The notes: generated by a model from the sequence alone, not told the origin. A stretch of 64,000 nt of DNA from Verrucomicrobiales bacterium (GCA_002698785.1 PAAG01000047.1:620001-684000), one strand, 5' to 3'; counted from the stretch's first letter, positions 26,250 through 36,295 are shown. A program made the numbers and translations.

Positions 26250-29200
26250 TTACTTCCCTATTCGAATCGCGAAGACTCTGGCATTCTGGAGCTTCAGTTG
26301 GATTCGTACGGGGCTCTCTCCCAGTTCCGGCCGATCGCTTTTCCACGTCACGAAATGGTCGAGGCTGTCGGTATGTATCGCAACGCAGTCCGAATGGTCG
26401 AAACCATCCAAAGGGCTACCCGATACATCGAGGAGCGCCATGGTTGCAAAGCCAGTGCCACTCGTGTCGACATTCAACGAGATTGAGTTCCCGACCAGAG
26501 TGACAGGCTCTGTCGTTAATGTTCCTCCCTCCGGTCCTGCGGACAAAGAAACGAATCGATCCAATCTATTCGTCGCACAGTAAATCCCTCCGAGATCCTT
26601 CTTGCTCCACCCGTCGCGTATCTCAGGCTTCCGGTCCCACTCGACGGGTTGGTTGTGCGTGTAGGGCCAGCCCACGAAATATTGATGGAGAAGATTTCCC
26701 CTGCGAATCATCCCCTGCCCCATGCTGACTAATTGAAGTTGCAGACCATCGATGAGATCGGGTTCAATCCACGGCTCCCGAAATCGCTTCCACGTAACAC
26801 CATCGGAACTCACAGCGAGTTGCACATCGAATGTGCCGTCATTTCCATCAAGGGCACGATCTTTCCATCTGTCGCCTTTGTAATGAAAATAGGCAGCCGG
26901 GAAAGCGAGGTAGGTTCTGTTTGCCCAAGGGTACCGAAAGGCCGTGCTCGTATAAAGGTGGACGTTTTCAGGATCTCGCTCGTCTGGCCTCATTACGATG
27001 GGTAATTCTCTGGAAGGAGTGGGCACCTTTTCTTCTCCCCACACATGCAATGGCTCAACGCTTTCATCGAATGGCCACGGCGTTTCGATATTGGGGACAG
27101 CAACTCTCGCGATCGAACGCTTCGGATCCCAGGCACGCAAATAGATTGCATAACACTCGTTCTTTTTATCCCAGAATGCAGAAGGTTGACTGTCAGGAAC
27201 AAAAGGGAAAAGCCGCGTTTCGTGCTGCTTCCAATTGATACCATCAGGCGAGCTTGAAAGGTAAACACCAGCTGTCTCCGGATCTGGCCAGTTCCGATTA
27301 TGAAGCATACGAAAGCGCTTTTCCTCGGGGACTGAAGGGTCGATGAAAACACCGGCTTCCACTGCTTCCTGGGGGAACAAATTATTCTCCTTCGATCCAC
27401 CGTAATCAGTTAGTCCGAGCTCAGGACGCGACCATTGAATGCCATCTTTGCTGGTCGCGAGACAGAGATGTTTCTTCTTTCCCTTGTCGTAGCAGCCATA
27501 GTAGAGCATCGCCGTTCCTTCGTAGTCGATGACGGTACAATAGAAAATCAATCCGAGCGCTTCCCATGGCATTTCGGGTTTGAGGACTCGACGGATGTCC
27601 CCAGGAGGGTTTATCCGCCGTTCGATGCCGCTCGTTCGAGCCCAGTCAACAAAGGTGTCATTGATAGCGAGAAACTCTGAAGTTGGTTTTTCAGGCATTC
27701 TCTTTCCTCCAGCCCTCCAGCCGTTCTCCCGAAGATATTTTAGCGTTTCGTCAGGGTTAGCTGTGTGAAACATTCGAACTCCCGCTTCTGCAAGCTGCTG
27801 CCATTGCTCTGGATCTCCGTAGCTGTGGCTCTCAACCAGTATTCCCAGATCGACGGCCTTCCGGATCGCTTCCTTTTTCTCTTCCGAAAGTGATTCCCCT
27901 TTCGCGATATTGACCTGAATCGTAGTCGGAGAAAACAGATCAGCGATCTTCTGCACCTGCTCTGAACGATCGACTTTGTACATGACCTCTACTTTTGGCG
28001 CGCCCGCGGCTAAGGCTTTTGCGATCGCATCGGCGTCCTTTGTGCTCGTGCGAAAAAAGATGTGGTCTTGCATGTCCAGTTCGGTGACTAGAGAAGCCAA
28101 GTCATCAAAGTGATTGATGACTCCGGGCTTTAAGTCAGCCTTGAATAGCAGGCGCCCTTTTCCGGCCGTGAGAAGATCCTTAAAAAGCGCTACCTTGTGC
28201 TCTGAAATCGTCCCGTCACGATATCGCTTTTTCAGCGACTTCACTTCATTGATCGTCAGGTTCTCCACGGGACCACTCCCATTCGTTTCTCGATCCAGAG
28301 TGTCGTCATGAACAACCACAAAGGCCCCGTCAGCAGTTCGCCGAATGTCAGTTTCGTAAACATCGTAGCCCTTTGAAATCGCGACTTCGACGTTTGCGAC
28401 CGAGTTTTCCGGAGCGTCGTCCGCTTTGTCGTTCGCGTATCCACCTCGATGGGCCGCGATCAGAACTGTCGGCGTGGTTGTATCCTTGGCGGCAGCCAGA
28501 GCCTGCCCAGCCTCCGTAAAACCTGGCTCAGGTGACGGGCTTGGACCGTCGTTCGGAAATCGTGGAAGGCGTGCCGGAATCAATCCTTTGCGATGCTCCG
28601 GGACATACTCTGATGCTTTTTTCAGTTCCGCCGTCAAGTCGTCTTCCGCGCTTGGATCGGCAGGAAGCGGCCTGTCCACTACTGAAGGAAGCAGATGGGC
28701 AAAATTCAAAGTCTTGAGAACCTCACCGACTCGTTCGGGAGGAAGGTCGGAAGTCATAACGAAAACAATTTTCTTCTCCGGAACAACGAGGATCTGCTGA
28801 CCGCGAACTCCTTTTGCGGCGAATGACTTTCCTCCGTCCCGAGCTATATCGGTCCACCAAAAATAACCGTAATTTTCTCCGGTGATGTCGGACACGGCTC
28901 GAACAACCCATTCCGTAGGAAGAATCTGTTTTCCTTCCCAAACGCCACCCTGAAGATACAACTGACCCAGCTTTGCCATATCGATGGGACGCAGTCGCAA
29001 ACCATACCCTCCCGGCACAGAACCCGTTTGATCGGCATACACCCACCGAGCTCCATTAAACCGCAGATGGCGGAAAAGTTTTTCACGAGCAATCTCGATT
29101 AGCTTTTTCCCATAGGCTTTCTCCAGCGCTGCGGATACAAGTTGTGGATCAATATTACTATATGCGAAAACCTCTCCTGGTGGATGCGCCAGCTTCAGGT

Positions 29201-29687
29201 TCTGGATTTCGGTCAATCGATCTGGCGCATCATTAATCCTGTCGAACAATTCCCTTTCCACTCCTGTGGCTTTGTTAGCACGAGATTGTGGTAGGCCACT
29301 CCTCATCGTGAGGAGGTCCTCGAAAGTGACTTCTCCCGGGCCACCTTCGAACCCGAGTAAATCGTTCAATGTTGCATCAGCACTTCGAATCTCTCGCTCG
29401 CTGAGTGCAATTCCGGCAAGGGTAGCGACCATGCTCTTTGTTACAGAGAAGGTATTGTGGTTCATTTCTCGATCCACCTCGCCGGCATACCATTCCATGA
29501 CGAGTTTCCCATTTCGGAGAACAATCATGCTGCGCACATCGAGTTCTTCCGAACGTATCCACTCCGACATCTCTCGCAGGGTATGAGACGGAATTCCCTG
29601 GCTCTCGGGAGTGGCGGTCTCGAAGTCCTGAGAATAAACCTGGGACGTCAGAGAATATAGAAATACAAATACTGTAGCGACACGCAT
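26250..29687 (-). CDS. Secreted beta-lactamase-fold / GDPD / propeller glycosidase-like fusion
   Basis: 1145 residues from the ATG ending at 29687, chosen for its signal peptide (MRVATVFVFLYSLTSQVYSQ). Three enzymes-worth of domains follow in one unbroken frame. Residues about 25-340 are a class C-type serine hydrolase with nucleophile S81-V-T-K84 and Y176-S-N178. Residues about 405-660 are a glycerophosphodiester phosphodiesterase-like barrel with H413-R-G-G, PENS (427-430), E445-x-D447 and H460-D, all catalytic residues kept. Residues about 670-1145 are a five-bladed propeller with repeated LATSKDGIQW / LSSSPDGINW / LAVSSDGVTW blade motifs, as in GH32/GH43-like proteins, plus a small C-terminal sandwich. 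It lies 63 bases downstream of the beta-helix protein and is the last gene of the two-component operon. Confidence 0.82.
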   Translation of the reverse strand: MRVATVFVFLYSLTSQVYSQDFETATPESQGIPSHTLREMSEWIRSEELDVRSMIVLRNGKLVMEWYAGEVDREMNHNTFSVTKSMVATLAGIALSEREIRSADATLNDLLGFEGGPGEVTFEDLLTMRSGLPQSRANKATGVERELFDRINDAPDRLTEIQNLKLAHPPGEVFAYSNIDPQLVSAALEKAYGKKLIEIAREKLFRHLRFNGARWVYADQTGSVPGGYGLRLRPIDMAKLGQLYLQGGVWEGKQILPTEWVVRAVSDITGENYGYFWWTDIARDGGKSFAAKGVRGQQILVVPEKKIVFVMTSDLPPERVGEVLKTLNFAHLLPSVVDRPLPADPSAEDDLTAELKKASEYVPEHRKGLIPARLPRFPNDGPSPSPEPGFTEAGQALAAAKDTTTPTVLIAAHRGGYANDKADDAPENSVANVEVAISKGYDVYETDIRRTADGAFVVVHDDTLDRETNGSGPVENLTINEVKSLKKRYRDGTISEHKVALFKDLLTAGKGRLLFKADLKPGVINHFDDLASLVTELDMQDHIFFRTSTKDADAIAKALAAGAPKVEVMYKVDRSEQVQKIADLFSPTTIQVNIAKGESLSEEKKEAIRKAVDLGILVESHSYGDPEQWQQLAEAGVRMFHTANPDETLKYLRENGWRAGGKRMPEKPTSEFLAINDTFVDWARTSGIERRINPPGDIRRVLKPEMPWEALGLIFYCTVIDYEGTAMLYYGCYDKGKKKHLCLATSKDGIQWSRPELGLTDYGGSKENNLFPQEAVEAGVFIDPSVPEEKRFRMLHNRNWPDPETAGVYLSSSPDGINWKQHETRLFPFVPDSQPSAFWDKKNECYAIYLRAWDPKRSIARVAVPNIETPWPFDESVEPLHVWGEEKVPTPSRELPIVMRPDERDPENVHLYTSTAFRYPWANRTYLAFPAAYFHYKGDRWKDRALDGNDGTFDVQLAVSSDGVTWKRFREPWIEPDLIDGLQLQLVSMGQGMIRRGNLLHQYFVGWPYTHNQPVEWDRKPEIRDGWSKKDLGGIYCATNRLDRFVSLSAGPEGGTLTTEPVTLVGNSISLNVDTSGTGFATMALLDVSGSPLDGFDHSDCVAIHTDSLDHFVTWKSDRPELGESPVRIQLKLQNARVFAIRIGK

Positions 29688-29750
29688 TACCTGAGAGTAG
29701 ACTGGCCCGCCGACAGCTGGCCAGCCCAGCGGCTTCCGTAAACACGGCAT

Positions 29751-32429
29751 CTACTCTTCTGAAAGGCGTAAGTTGTCGATGTAAAAAGACGCCTTAGAGG
29801 ACCCTATACTACTCCAGAGTAGATAGCCTGCATCTGCCCATGTCGTCTTACAAGGGAGGTCCGGAAACTCCTTCTTTGTTCCGTCTTCCGTAGTCACGGT
29901 TACCGACCATACACCAGAACCGGTCTCAGCAGAAACCTCGACGCGACACCATTTTCCCACAGGGAGGTCTATCAGAGGAATCGGTTTTCCATTGTTCGCA
30001 GTCAACTTTCCGCTACTCCAGCGAATGTAAGGTCCAGCGGCAAACTCTCCGTTACCTCTCATCTCAAAAAACCATCCAGCACCTTCCTCTGCCATAATGT
30101 CAAACGAGGCACGAAAGGCACCATCTTCCCATCGCGGAGAAAGATGGAGGATAGGGTGATAAGTAGGATCGAGGTCGGGCGAATCTAATACCCTTAGACT
30201 CTTCTTCGACTGAGCCTGTCCCTTCACATCAATTGGCGAACCAACCCCATCGACTACACCAATAGACTCTCCTTTCCCTTGAGCGTCCCAACGGGCGAAT
30301 GGAATTCCCAACGCACCGTTTCCTACTGCTTCAAATGTTTGAAGCGGAAATCGAAAGGGAGGAACGGGCCAGGGTTTTGCATCTTCATTCCAGTTCGGAT
30401 ATTTGTGGCCCTTTTCCGCCAGCTTCTTCCATTCTCCGCCTCCACGGACACCTGCCTCGTTCAGGTCCCATTCTTTGAAACCGAGTTCGAACGCCGGGCT
30501 GTCTTTCGCTAAACGGAAATCACGTTTTTCGAGGTTGATGAATTTTGGATAGGAAAACTTCGAATTTCCATCTCGACCCATCGATCGCCACGCTTTCCAT
30601 GAAATCGATTTTCCCTCTTCGGTTTCGGAAGATATGACCTCAGGCTGCTTTCCATCTGTCTGAAAATAGAGATTATTTCGAAAGACCACATTGTCCCTCG
30701 GGTCGCCCTTGTCGCGGTTCTCGTAAAACTTCCAGCGGTCCAGTCCGCCATAGAGCAGAGCTGATGGTTTGTTCCAAACCACGATATTTTTCTCCACCGT
30801 TATCGTCAGCCGAGGTTCGTTTCGGGAGCGGCGAATCATCCCCTCTCCTCCGAAGGCAAAGATGTTATTGCGGATGCGATTCGCGTATCCGTAGTGCTGA
30901 TGGAAGCTCGCACTGCTAGTGTCGTGGACGAGATTGTCTTCCATGAGGACGTCACCACTCCCTTCGTCGTTGTACAGCCCCCAGCCGCCGTAGTCGTAGC
31001 AGGCAACGTGGTGGACATGATTCCCGCGAATTACTGTTTCCGGAGAGTTTCCCAGATTGTAGAAACCTCCCATATCACTTAGATAGGCCCAACCGATGTG
31101 GTGGATGTGGCAGTTCTCCAACCGGTTGCGTCGATTGACCGTTTCGCGATACCCCCAGTTCCATCCGTAGCTGACACCGCTGTAGTAAAAGTCGCCAATA
31201 TCGCAGTGCGTCACGGAACAATCATAGGCATGTGTCAGGACAACTCCGCAGGCACTTGGGTGCAGACGTCCCCCATGCTGCATGATGCAATCGTCGACCA
31301 CAATGTGATGGCTAGCCTGCTCTTCGGGAACACGATCTGGAGTTCCTATTCGCACTCCCCCAGCTCCCAGATCGTGCATGTGACAGTGCTTTACCGAACT
31401 GTGGGAGTTTCCGTGTTTGAAATAGATCGCATACTGACCAATGTGGCCTATTTCACAGTTCTCGAAGTGGATACCCGTGCTGTTTTCGATTTCAAAGACA
31501 CCACCGATCTGGGCAGCAGCCTGACCGTCGTGCAGACCGTTTTCAGGATACAAATACTGGCTGTGGAGAAATCGGATTCCCGTAAAGCGAATGTCTGAGG
31601 CATCTCGAATTTCCGCAAATCTCTCGATTACTGGGGCCACTGCTTCGAAACCTTCGATGGTTTCTCCGGGCAATGGAGAGTAGTAAAGCACACCCTTTCC
31701 TCGATCCAGATACCACTCTCCCGGTTCGTCGAGAGCAGAGCGAAAATTCTCCATCCAAAACCTCTGGTCAGGCCCCTTGGCCAGAAACGCATATCGTGAC
31801 CGCCCCTTGATCCTAACGGAGCGAGCTGGCGGATGTAGTGCCGCTATCCGACACTGCCCCACCGACCAGGAATGCGCTACCGTAATCAAAACATCATCTC
31901 GTTGCGGCTCCGGGATATTGGATAGAATCTTGAAATGTTCTGGCTGAAGAACGAAGGCCTCATAGTCCACGTTTTTCGTATCAGGGAATACATCAGGCCC
32001 ACATTTGTCCGGGATATGATAAAACCCTTTGTTCGGTGTGCGCGCTCGAGTCGCTCGCCTTTCGCCGATCCAAAGTTGATCGAAATACCATTTTCCATCT
32101 TTCACGTCAGGGACAGACGCTTGCCAGAGCCCACCTTCGGCTTTTTCCCAACCAGAGATGGTTCGACCTGCGGAAAACACCGGACTAGCTCCCTCAGCTG
32201 CCTTCCATGTAATCCCCGAGTCCGCTTTCCCAAACCTCAGAGTATCTCCCACTCGATACAGCCCATCCTCAACCACGATGGTGACTGGACGCTCTGACTC
32301 TCGCGCTTTCTCAAGAGCTGCTGATGGAGTGAAAATGGGTCCATCGAGCGAAAGGCGAATCTCTCCAGCATCTACACATGTGGCTATCAGACATACAAAA
32401 ACAGGGTAAAAAATCCGCATAGCAATCAT
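29751..32429 (-). CDS. Secreted right-handed beta-helix protein with C-terminal sandwich
   Basis: 892 residues. The first ATG (32429) overlaps the response-regulator stop in ATGA, so this start is favoured; a second ATG at 32420 opens the same signal peptide (MRIFYPVFVCLIATCVDAG). Residues about 250-620 show repeated strand-turn units such as GIHFENCEIGHIGQYAIYF, SVKHCHMHDLGAGGVRIG and VIRGNHVHHVACYDYGGWG, the parallel beta-helix of pectate-lyase and glycan-processing proteins. The final 190 residues resemble a concanavalin-like sandwich (DIMAEEGAGWFFEMRG, YIDNLRLSEE). This overall layout is common in PVC proteins linked to acidic polysaccharide degradation. No catalytic residues can be assigned with confidence. 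Co-translation with the response regulator suggests a signal-dependent supply. Confidence 0.8.
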   Translation of the reverse strand: MIAMRIFYPVFVCLIATCVDAGEIRLSLDGPIFTPSAALEKARESERPVTIVVEDGLYRVGDTLRFGKADSGITWKAAEGASPVFSAGRTISGWEKAEGGLWQASVPDVKDGKWYFDQLWIGERRATRARTPNKGFYHIPDKCGPDVFPDTKNVDYEAFVLQPEHFKILSNIPEPQRDDVLITVAHSWSVGQCRIAALHPPARSVRIKGRSRYAFLAKGPDQRFWMENFRSALDEPGEWYLDRGKGVLYYSPLPGETIEGFEAVAPVIERFAEIRDASDIRFTGIRFLHSQYLYPENGLHDGQAAAQIGGVFEIENSTGIHFENCEIGHIGQYAIYFKHGNSHSSVKHCHMHDLGAGGVRIGTPDRVPEEQASHHIVVDDCIMQHGGRLHPSACGVVLTHAYDCSVTHCDIGDFYYSGVSYGWNWGYRETVNRRNRLENCHIHHIGWAYLSDMGGFYNLGNSPETVIRGNHVHHVACYDYGGWGLYNDEGSGDVLMEDNLVHDTSSASFHQHYGYANRIRNNIFAFGGEGMIRRSRNEPRLTITVEKNIVVWNKPSALLYGGLDRWKFYENRDKGDPRDNVVFRNNLYFQTDGKQPEVISSETEEGKSISWKAWRSMGRDGNSKFSYPKFINLEKRDFRLAKDSPAFELGFKEWDLNEAGVRGGGEWKKLAEKGHKYPNWNEDAKPWPVPPFRFPLQTFEAVGNGALGIPFARWDAQGKGESIGVVDGVGSPIDVKGQAQSKKSLRVLDSPDLDPTYHPILHLSPRWEDGAFRASFDIMAEEGAGWFFEMRGNGEFAAGPYIRWSSGKLTANNGKPIPLIDLPVGKWCRVEVSAETGSGVWSVTVTTEDGTKKEFPDLPCKTTWADAGYLLWSSIGSSKASFYIDNLRLSEE

Positions 32430-33061
32430 TCTTCAATCTTCACAATTCCGCGTCGTATCGCCTCAGCTGTAGCCTGCGCCCGATCGCTAACATTCAGCTT
32501 TTGAAAGATATTGCTGATGTGCCGTTTGACTGTGTCCTCGGCAATCCCAAGCTCTGAACCGATCTCTTTGTTAGCTCGCCCCTTGGAGATGAGGTCGAGA
32601 ATTTCCCGTTCACGGAGTGTAATTGTCGGACCAAGTTGCAAACCGGAAAGTCGATCTGCCAGCCCCGCAGGGAGATACGTCTCGCCTACCGCCACAGCTC
32701 GTATTGCTGAAATCAATTCCTGCCGATCAGCGGACTTCTGCAGGTACCCGAGCGCACCTGCATCGAGGGCCGCCTGCACTTCGTCATCTCGAGCGAACGT
32801 TGAGAAAATCAAAATCCCGGCTGTCTTGTCCACCTCCCGCAAGGCACCAGTGACATCGATTCCGTTCATCCCCGGCAACTGCATATCGACAAGTACGACC
32901 CGCGGCTTTTTCTGCTGATACATTTCGACAGCATCTTCTCCACTCTCGACCTCTCCCACGACGGTAATGTCGTCTTCCAGATCAAGAGAAGCAGCGAGAC
33001 CGCTGCGCACAACGAAGTGGTCATCTACCAGCATCACAGGGATGGATAATTCTTCACTCAT
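32426..33061 (-). CDS. NarL/LuxR family response regulator
   Basis: 211 residues. The receiver domain has the acidic pair D13-D14, phosphoacceptor D59 (VVLVDMQLPGMNG) and a conserved K in LQKSADR. The output domain is a LuxR-type helix-turn-helix (LTLREREILDLISKGRANKEIG...DTVKRHISNIFQKLNV). The ATG lies 3 bases after the histidine-kinase stop and the TGA overlaps the start of the beta-helix gene, so it is the middle of a tightly coupled operon. It should bind DNA as a dimer after phosphorylation by the kinase; the target is probably this operon's own promoter or other polysaccharide genes, which is inference. Confidence 0.93.
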   Translation of the reverse strand: MSEELSIPVMLVDDHFVVRSGLAASLDLEDDITVVGEVESGEDAVEMYQQKKPRVVLVDMQLPGMNGIDVTGALREVDKTAGILIFSTFARDDEVQAALDAGALGYLQKSADRQELISAIRAVAVGETYLPAGLADRLSGLQLGPTITLREREILDLISKGRANKEIGSELGIAEDTVKRHISNIFQKLNVSDRAQATAEAIRRGIVKIEE

Positions 33062-33064
33062 GTA

Positions 33065-35113
33065 TTACTTAACGTATCCTGACAGGCTCTTAATTGGGAG
33101 CTTCACCTCAATCATGGTTCCCTCTCCGGTCTCACTCACCCAATCAACCGTAGCATCGATTCGGGAACACCGTTCCCTAATTCCCATACAACCAAAATGC
33201 CCGGATTTCCCACGAGTCTCCGACTCCACCTCAAAGCCGTTCCCGTTGTCTGCCACTTTCAACAGAAGAGCGCCGTCCTCAACCGACAAGCTAATGTCAA
33301 TTTGATCGGCCTCGGAGTGTTTCATGGCATTGGCGATTGCTTCGCGTGCAATCATTTTCAAATGGTGAACCGTTCGCTGGGGAAGAACAGGAACGAGAGT
33401 ATTTTCTTTCACCTTAAAGGAAACTCTTGGACCAAGATCAGGATGCTGGTTGGAGACAAGCTCTCGCAAAGCACCGATGAGATCACCAGTACCCGAGGAA
33501 GTGTCCCGCAAGTCCGATACAAGGTTTCTCGTTTCCATTTGAATTCGGGAAACCAGGCTCTTTGACCCGTCGAGCAGCCCCACCAGCTTTCCCTCTCCGC
33601 CGTGCGCGACCGCTGCATCAAGACGAAGAGAAAGGCCTGCCAACTCCTGCTCAAGCGTGTCATGGAATTCTCGGGCGATCCGCTGCCGCTCCTCCAGAGC
33701 AGCCTCGTGCTCAATACGATGACGGAGGGCGACTGTTTGCCGCATGACTTGTCGCCGAAGTAAGCCAATCCACAGCATGGCAAGCGTGACGATGACTATC
33801 AGAACAACCAGTAAAGTAATCAACCGCTCTGTCGTCCACCACCCGGGTGCTGCCAGAATGGCTATATCTTCCGGAGAGCGCAACCGGAGGGAGATCGACT
33901 CTGGCTGGGAACGATAGGAGGACGTCTTCGTGGTTTCCACCTGACAAACACCCGTAACACTGACCTCTGACCCAGCCACGAGATCCGGTGGGATGCTGGG
34001 CGTTTTCGCTTGAACCGTCTTGTCGCCCTGCTGCAAAACCAGAACACCACCTGGCCCCGTCCGATAAAAATCGGTCAAAGTAGCCTTCATTCTCACCAAA
34101 TCACCATCGGCACGCCCATCCATCATCTCATCCGCGGTCAATGATCTCGGAATAGGCATACGCACTCCCGGCTGCTGGTCCACCAGAGTAGCATCGACCA
34201 CAGAGGCACTGAACCGGCTCATCTCCGGAAAGCCCACCACTGCAACTCTGTCACCAGGATTCAATGAATTATTCGGTGTTAACAGTTGCACCCCGATGGC
34301 CGATTCTCCGTCCCGCAGAAATAGCTCACCTCGGGGAAACCTCGCGAGCACTACCCCTTCAATGCGCACCCTATGCCCGCCTTGTCCTTCCACCTCAAAT
34401 GTCAGTAATTGCTCGGGAGAAAGTTCTGCCACTTTTTCAACGGGAACCGCCTCCCTGGTCACGGAAAACTCTGACCAATCCGCCGAGCGAAGATATGGCT
34501 CTACCAGTTGTCGTCTGTCATTGATGTGCCCTGCGGCTAGTCCCGCCACAGTTACTCTTGCGTCGACAAAATTCTGTGTCGAGAGAGGTGGTTGTTCGAC
34601 ATGCACCTCAACGAGGCGGGAACCCATCGCTACCCGAGCCACACTTCCTGCTTCGCCTTCGGGAGCAATCGTCCGGACGACACCGTCGATGGAAACTCGC
34701 TGATAGTGGTAGCGCCCGGATATCAGGTCGTCGTAGGTAGCAGGAATAGGATCAGGTATCCCCCTGTTTTCCAGCACTTCGAAGGAGCAATCCTCAATTC
34801 CCGGAAGGTATAGCCCGTTGAACGCCTGCCCTGTCACTTTAACGACGTCTCCCGGAACTGGAGGTTTTCGGCTATTGAGACGGAAAAACGTTCCCGCAGT
34901 ATCGTCCTGCACAAAAATTGTAGCGGGAGGATCGGAGAAAATCACTGTGGCGGTGAGCTCTACCTTCGGGTTTTGCTCTGCCTTTTCCACACTTAGTGAG
35001 CGGACTTCCAGGGCAGTCTTTAGTTGAGCGCTCGCCGTAAGCACAAATCCACACACTGCCCCCACAACAGCAAGGCGGAAGAACCAGGCAGAATTACTGA
35101 TACGAGGGGGCAT
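33065..35113 (-). CDS. Membrane sensor histidine kinase, NarX/DesK (HisKA_3) type
   Basis: 682 residues from the ATG ending at 35113; an in-frame GTG 8 codons upstream is possible and neither has a good ribosome site. The N-terminus is a signal anchor, followed by about 390 periplasmic residues with repeated OB-fold-like units (VRIEGVVLARFPRGELFLRDG and VKVTGQAF type), then a membrane helix (LITLLVVLIVIVTLAMLWIGLL). The cytoplasmic part has the HisKA_3 box with H484 (EERQRIAREFHDTLEQEL) and a HATPase_c domain with N-box (REAIANAMKHS) and G-boxes (DNGNGFE, GMGIRER). The large OB-fold sensor is likely to read a periplasmic ligand. It is 3 bases upstream of its response regulator. Confidence 0.9.
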   Translation of the reverse strand: MPPRISNSAWFFRLAVVGAVCGFVLTASAQLKTALEVRSLSVEKAEQNPKVELTATVIFSDPPATIFVQDDTAGTFFRLNSRKPPVPGDVVKVTGQAFNGLYLPGIEDCSFEVLENRGIPDPIPATYDDLISGRYHYQRVSIDGVVRTIAPEGEAGSVARVAMGSRLVEVHVEQPPLSTQNFVDARVTVAGLAAGHINDRRQLVEPYLRSADWSEFSVTREAVPVEKVAELSPEQLLTFEVEGQGGHRVRIEGVVLARFPRGELFLRDGESAIGVQLLTPNNSLNPGDRVAVVGFPEMSRFSASVVDATLVDQQPGVRMPIPRSLTADEMMDGRADGDLVRMKATLTDFYRTGPGGVLVLQQGDKTVQAKTPSIPPDLVAGSEVSVTGVCQVETTKTSSYRSQPESISLRLRSPEDIAILAAPGWWTTERLITLLVVLIVIVTLAMLWIGLLRRQVMRQTVALRHRIEHEAALEERQRIAREFHDTLEQELAGLSLRLDAAVAHGGEGKLVGLLDGSKSLVSRIQMETRNLVSDLRDTSSGTGDLIGALRELVSNQHPDLGPRVSFKVKENTLVPVLPQRTVHHLKMIAREAIANAMKHSEADQIDISLSVEDGALLLKVADNGNGFEVESETRGKSGHFGCMGIRERCSRIDATVDWVSETGEGTMIEVKLPIKSLSGYVK

Positions 35114-35182
35114 TATCAGACGATGCCGCCTGAGCACAGTTTTCGCAATGGTATTCCTGTCCCTCTAAAGTGGTAAACGGGT

Positions 35183-36295
35183 TCACGCGTTGCACATCAC
35201 CAAACTCCTTGCGACCTCTCCCTTTTCGAGGTCAGCATAGGCTTCGTTGATTTCACTCAACGGATAGGTCTTGGTGAGAAGCTCATCCAGCATGAGGCGG
35301 CCTGCCTGGTGCAATTCAATCAATCGAATCAGATCGATGCGAGGTCTGGTGGAGCCATAAATCGATCCTTTCAATGTCTTCTCAGCATACACCAGTTGGT
35401 TCACGTTGATCTTTGCTCTCGCCGATGGTGGTGCGATTCCAACCACTACGCAAGTTCCACCTTTTCTCGTGGCGTCGTAGGCTTGCTCAATCGGCCCGGG
35501 CAGGCCAATCGCTTCGAACGCATAGTCGACTCCCAGATTTCCAGTCAGGTCATGAATGGCTTCGACGGGATCTCCTTCCTTCGCATTGATTACATCGGTA
35601 GCGCCAAACTGCTTCGCGTATTCGAGCTTTTTCGGGACCGTATCTACCGCGATGATCTTTACTGCCCCCGCGATCCTTGCTGACTGGACGATATTTAATC
35701 CGATGCCGCCACAGCCGAATACCGCAACAGTATCCCCTGCCGTCACATCCCCCGCATTGAAAACTGCCCCAAACCCGGTGATCACCCCACACCCTATCAA
35801 CGCGGCAAACTCCAATGGAAAGTCTTTGGGAATCTTCACCACCGCTCCCTCTGGCATAGTCGACAATTGAGAAAACGTTGAGACCCCTGCATAGTGAAGA
35901 ATTTCCCGCCCACCCGATGTCTGGAATCGAGTTTTGCCATCCGGCATCCGCCCTGTAAAGCGCATCGCAGTTCCCACATCACAAAGTGCCGGACGACCAC
36001 CAAGGCAATATTCGCATGTCCCACAGGACATCCTCCAAATTGGAATGACGTGATCGCCGACCTCTACGCTTTTCACTCCATCACCAACCGCCTCGACGAC
36101 TCCCGATCCTTCGTGCCCCAAGATGATGGGCATGTTCATTGGCTGATCCCCTTTCATCACATGGAGGTCGCTGTGGCAAACTCCAGCCGCATGCAGTCGC
36201 ACTTGAACCTCCCCAGGCCCAGGTGGCAAAACGGTGACAGACTCAATACGCAAGGGGGTATTTGGCTCGTATAGAACAGCAGCGGTTGCTTCCAT
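35183..36295 (-). CDS. Zinc-dependent alcohol dehydrogenase (MDR)
   Basis: 370 residues from the ATG ending at 36295; a longer in-frame start adds 26 non-homologous residues. The catalytic zinc ligand region AAGVCHSDLHVMKGD and GHEGSGVV, the structural zinc lobe CGTCEYCLGGRPALC, and the NAD-binding FGCGGIGLNIVQSARIAGA motif followed by D (VDTVPKK) are all present. The D points to NAD preference. It is most like class III / aryl-alcohol and glutathione-independent formaldehyde dehydrogenases of the MDR superfamily. It is about 70 bases upstream of the sensor kinase on the same strand, so it may start that operon or stand alone. The substrate is unknown. Confidence 0.9.
   Translation of the reverse strand: MEATAAVLYEPNTPLRIESVTVLPPGPGEVQVRLHAAGVCHSDLHVMKGDQPMNMPIILGHEGSGVVEAVGDGVKSVEVGDHVIPIWRMSCGTCEYCLGGRPALCDVGTAMRFTGRMPDGKTRFQTSGGREILHYAGVSTFSQLSTMPEGAVVKIPKDFPLEFAALIGCGVITGFGAVFNAGDVTAGDTVAVFGCGGIGLNIVQSARIAGAVKIIAVDTVPKKLEYAKQFGATDVINAKEGDPVEAIHDLTGNLGVDYAFEAIGLPGPIEQAYDATRKGGTCVVVGIAPPSARAKINVNQLVYAEKTLKGSIYGSTRPRIDLIRLIELHQAGRLMLDELLTKTYPLSEINEAYADLEKGEVARSLVMCNA

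Noticed and set aside
26250-29687. Fusion protein as a frameshift or assembly artefact
   Set aside because: The frame is continuous through well-formed linkers and each domain has intact motifs, so no lesion is indicated, although homologue comparison was not possible.
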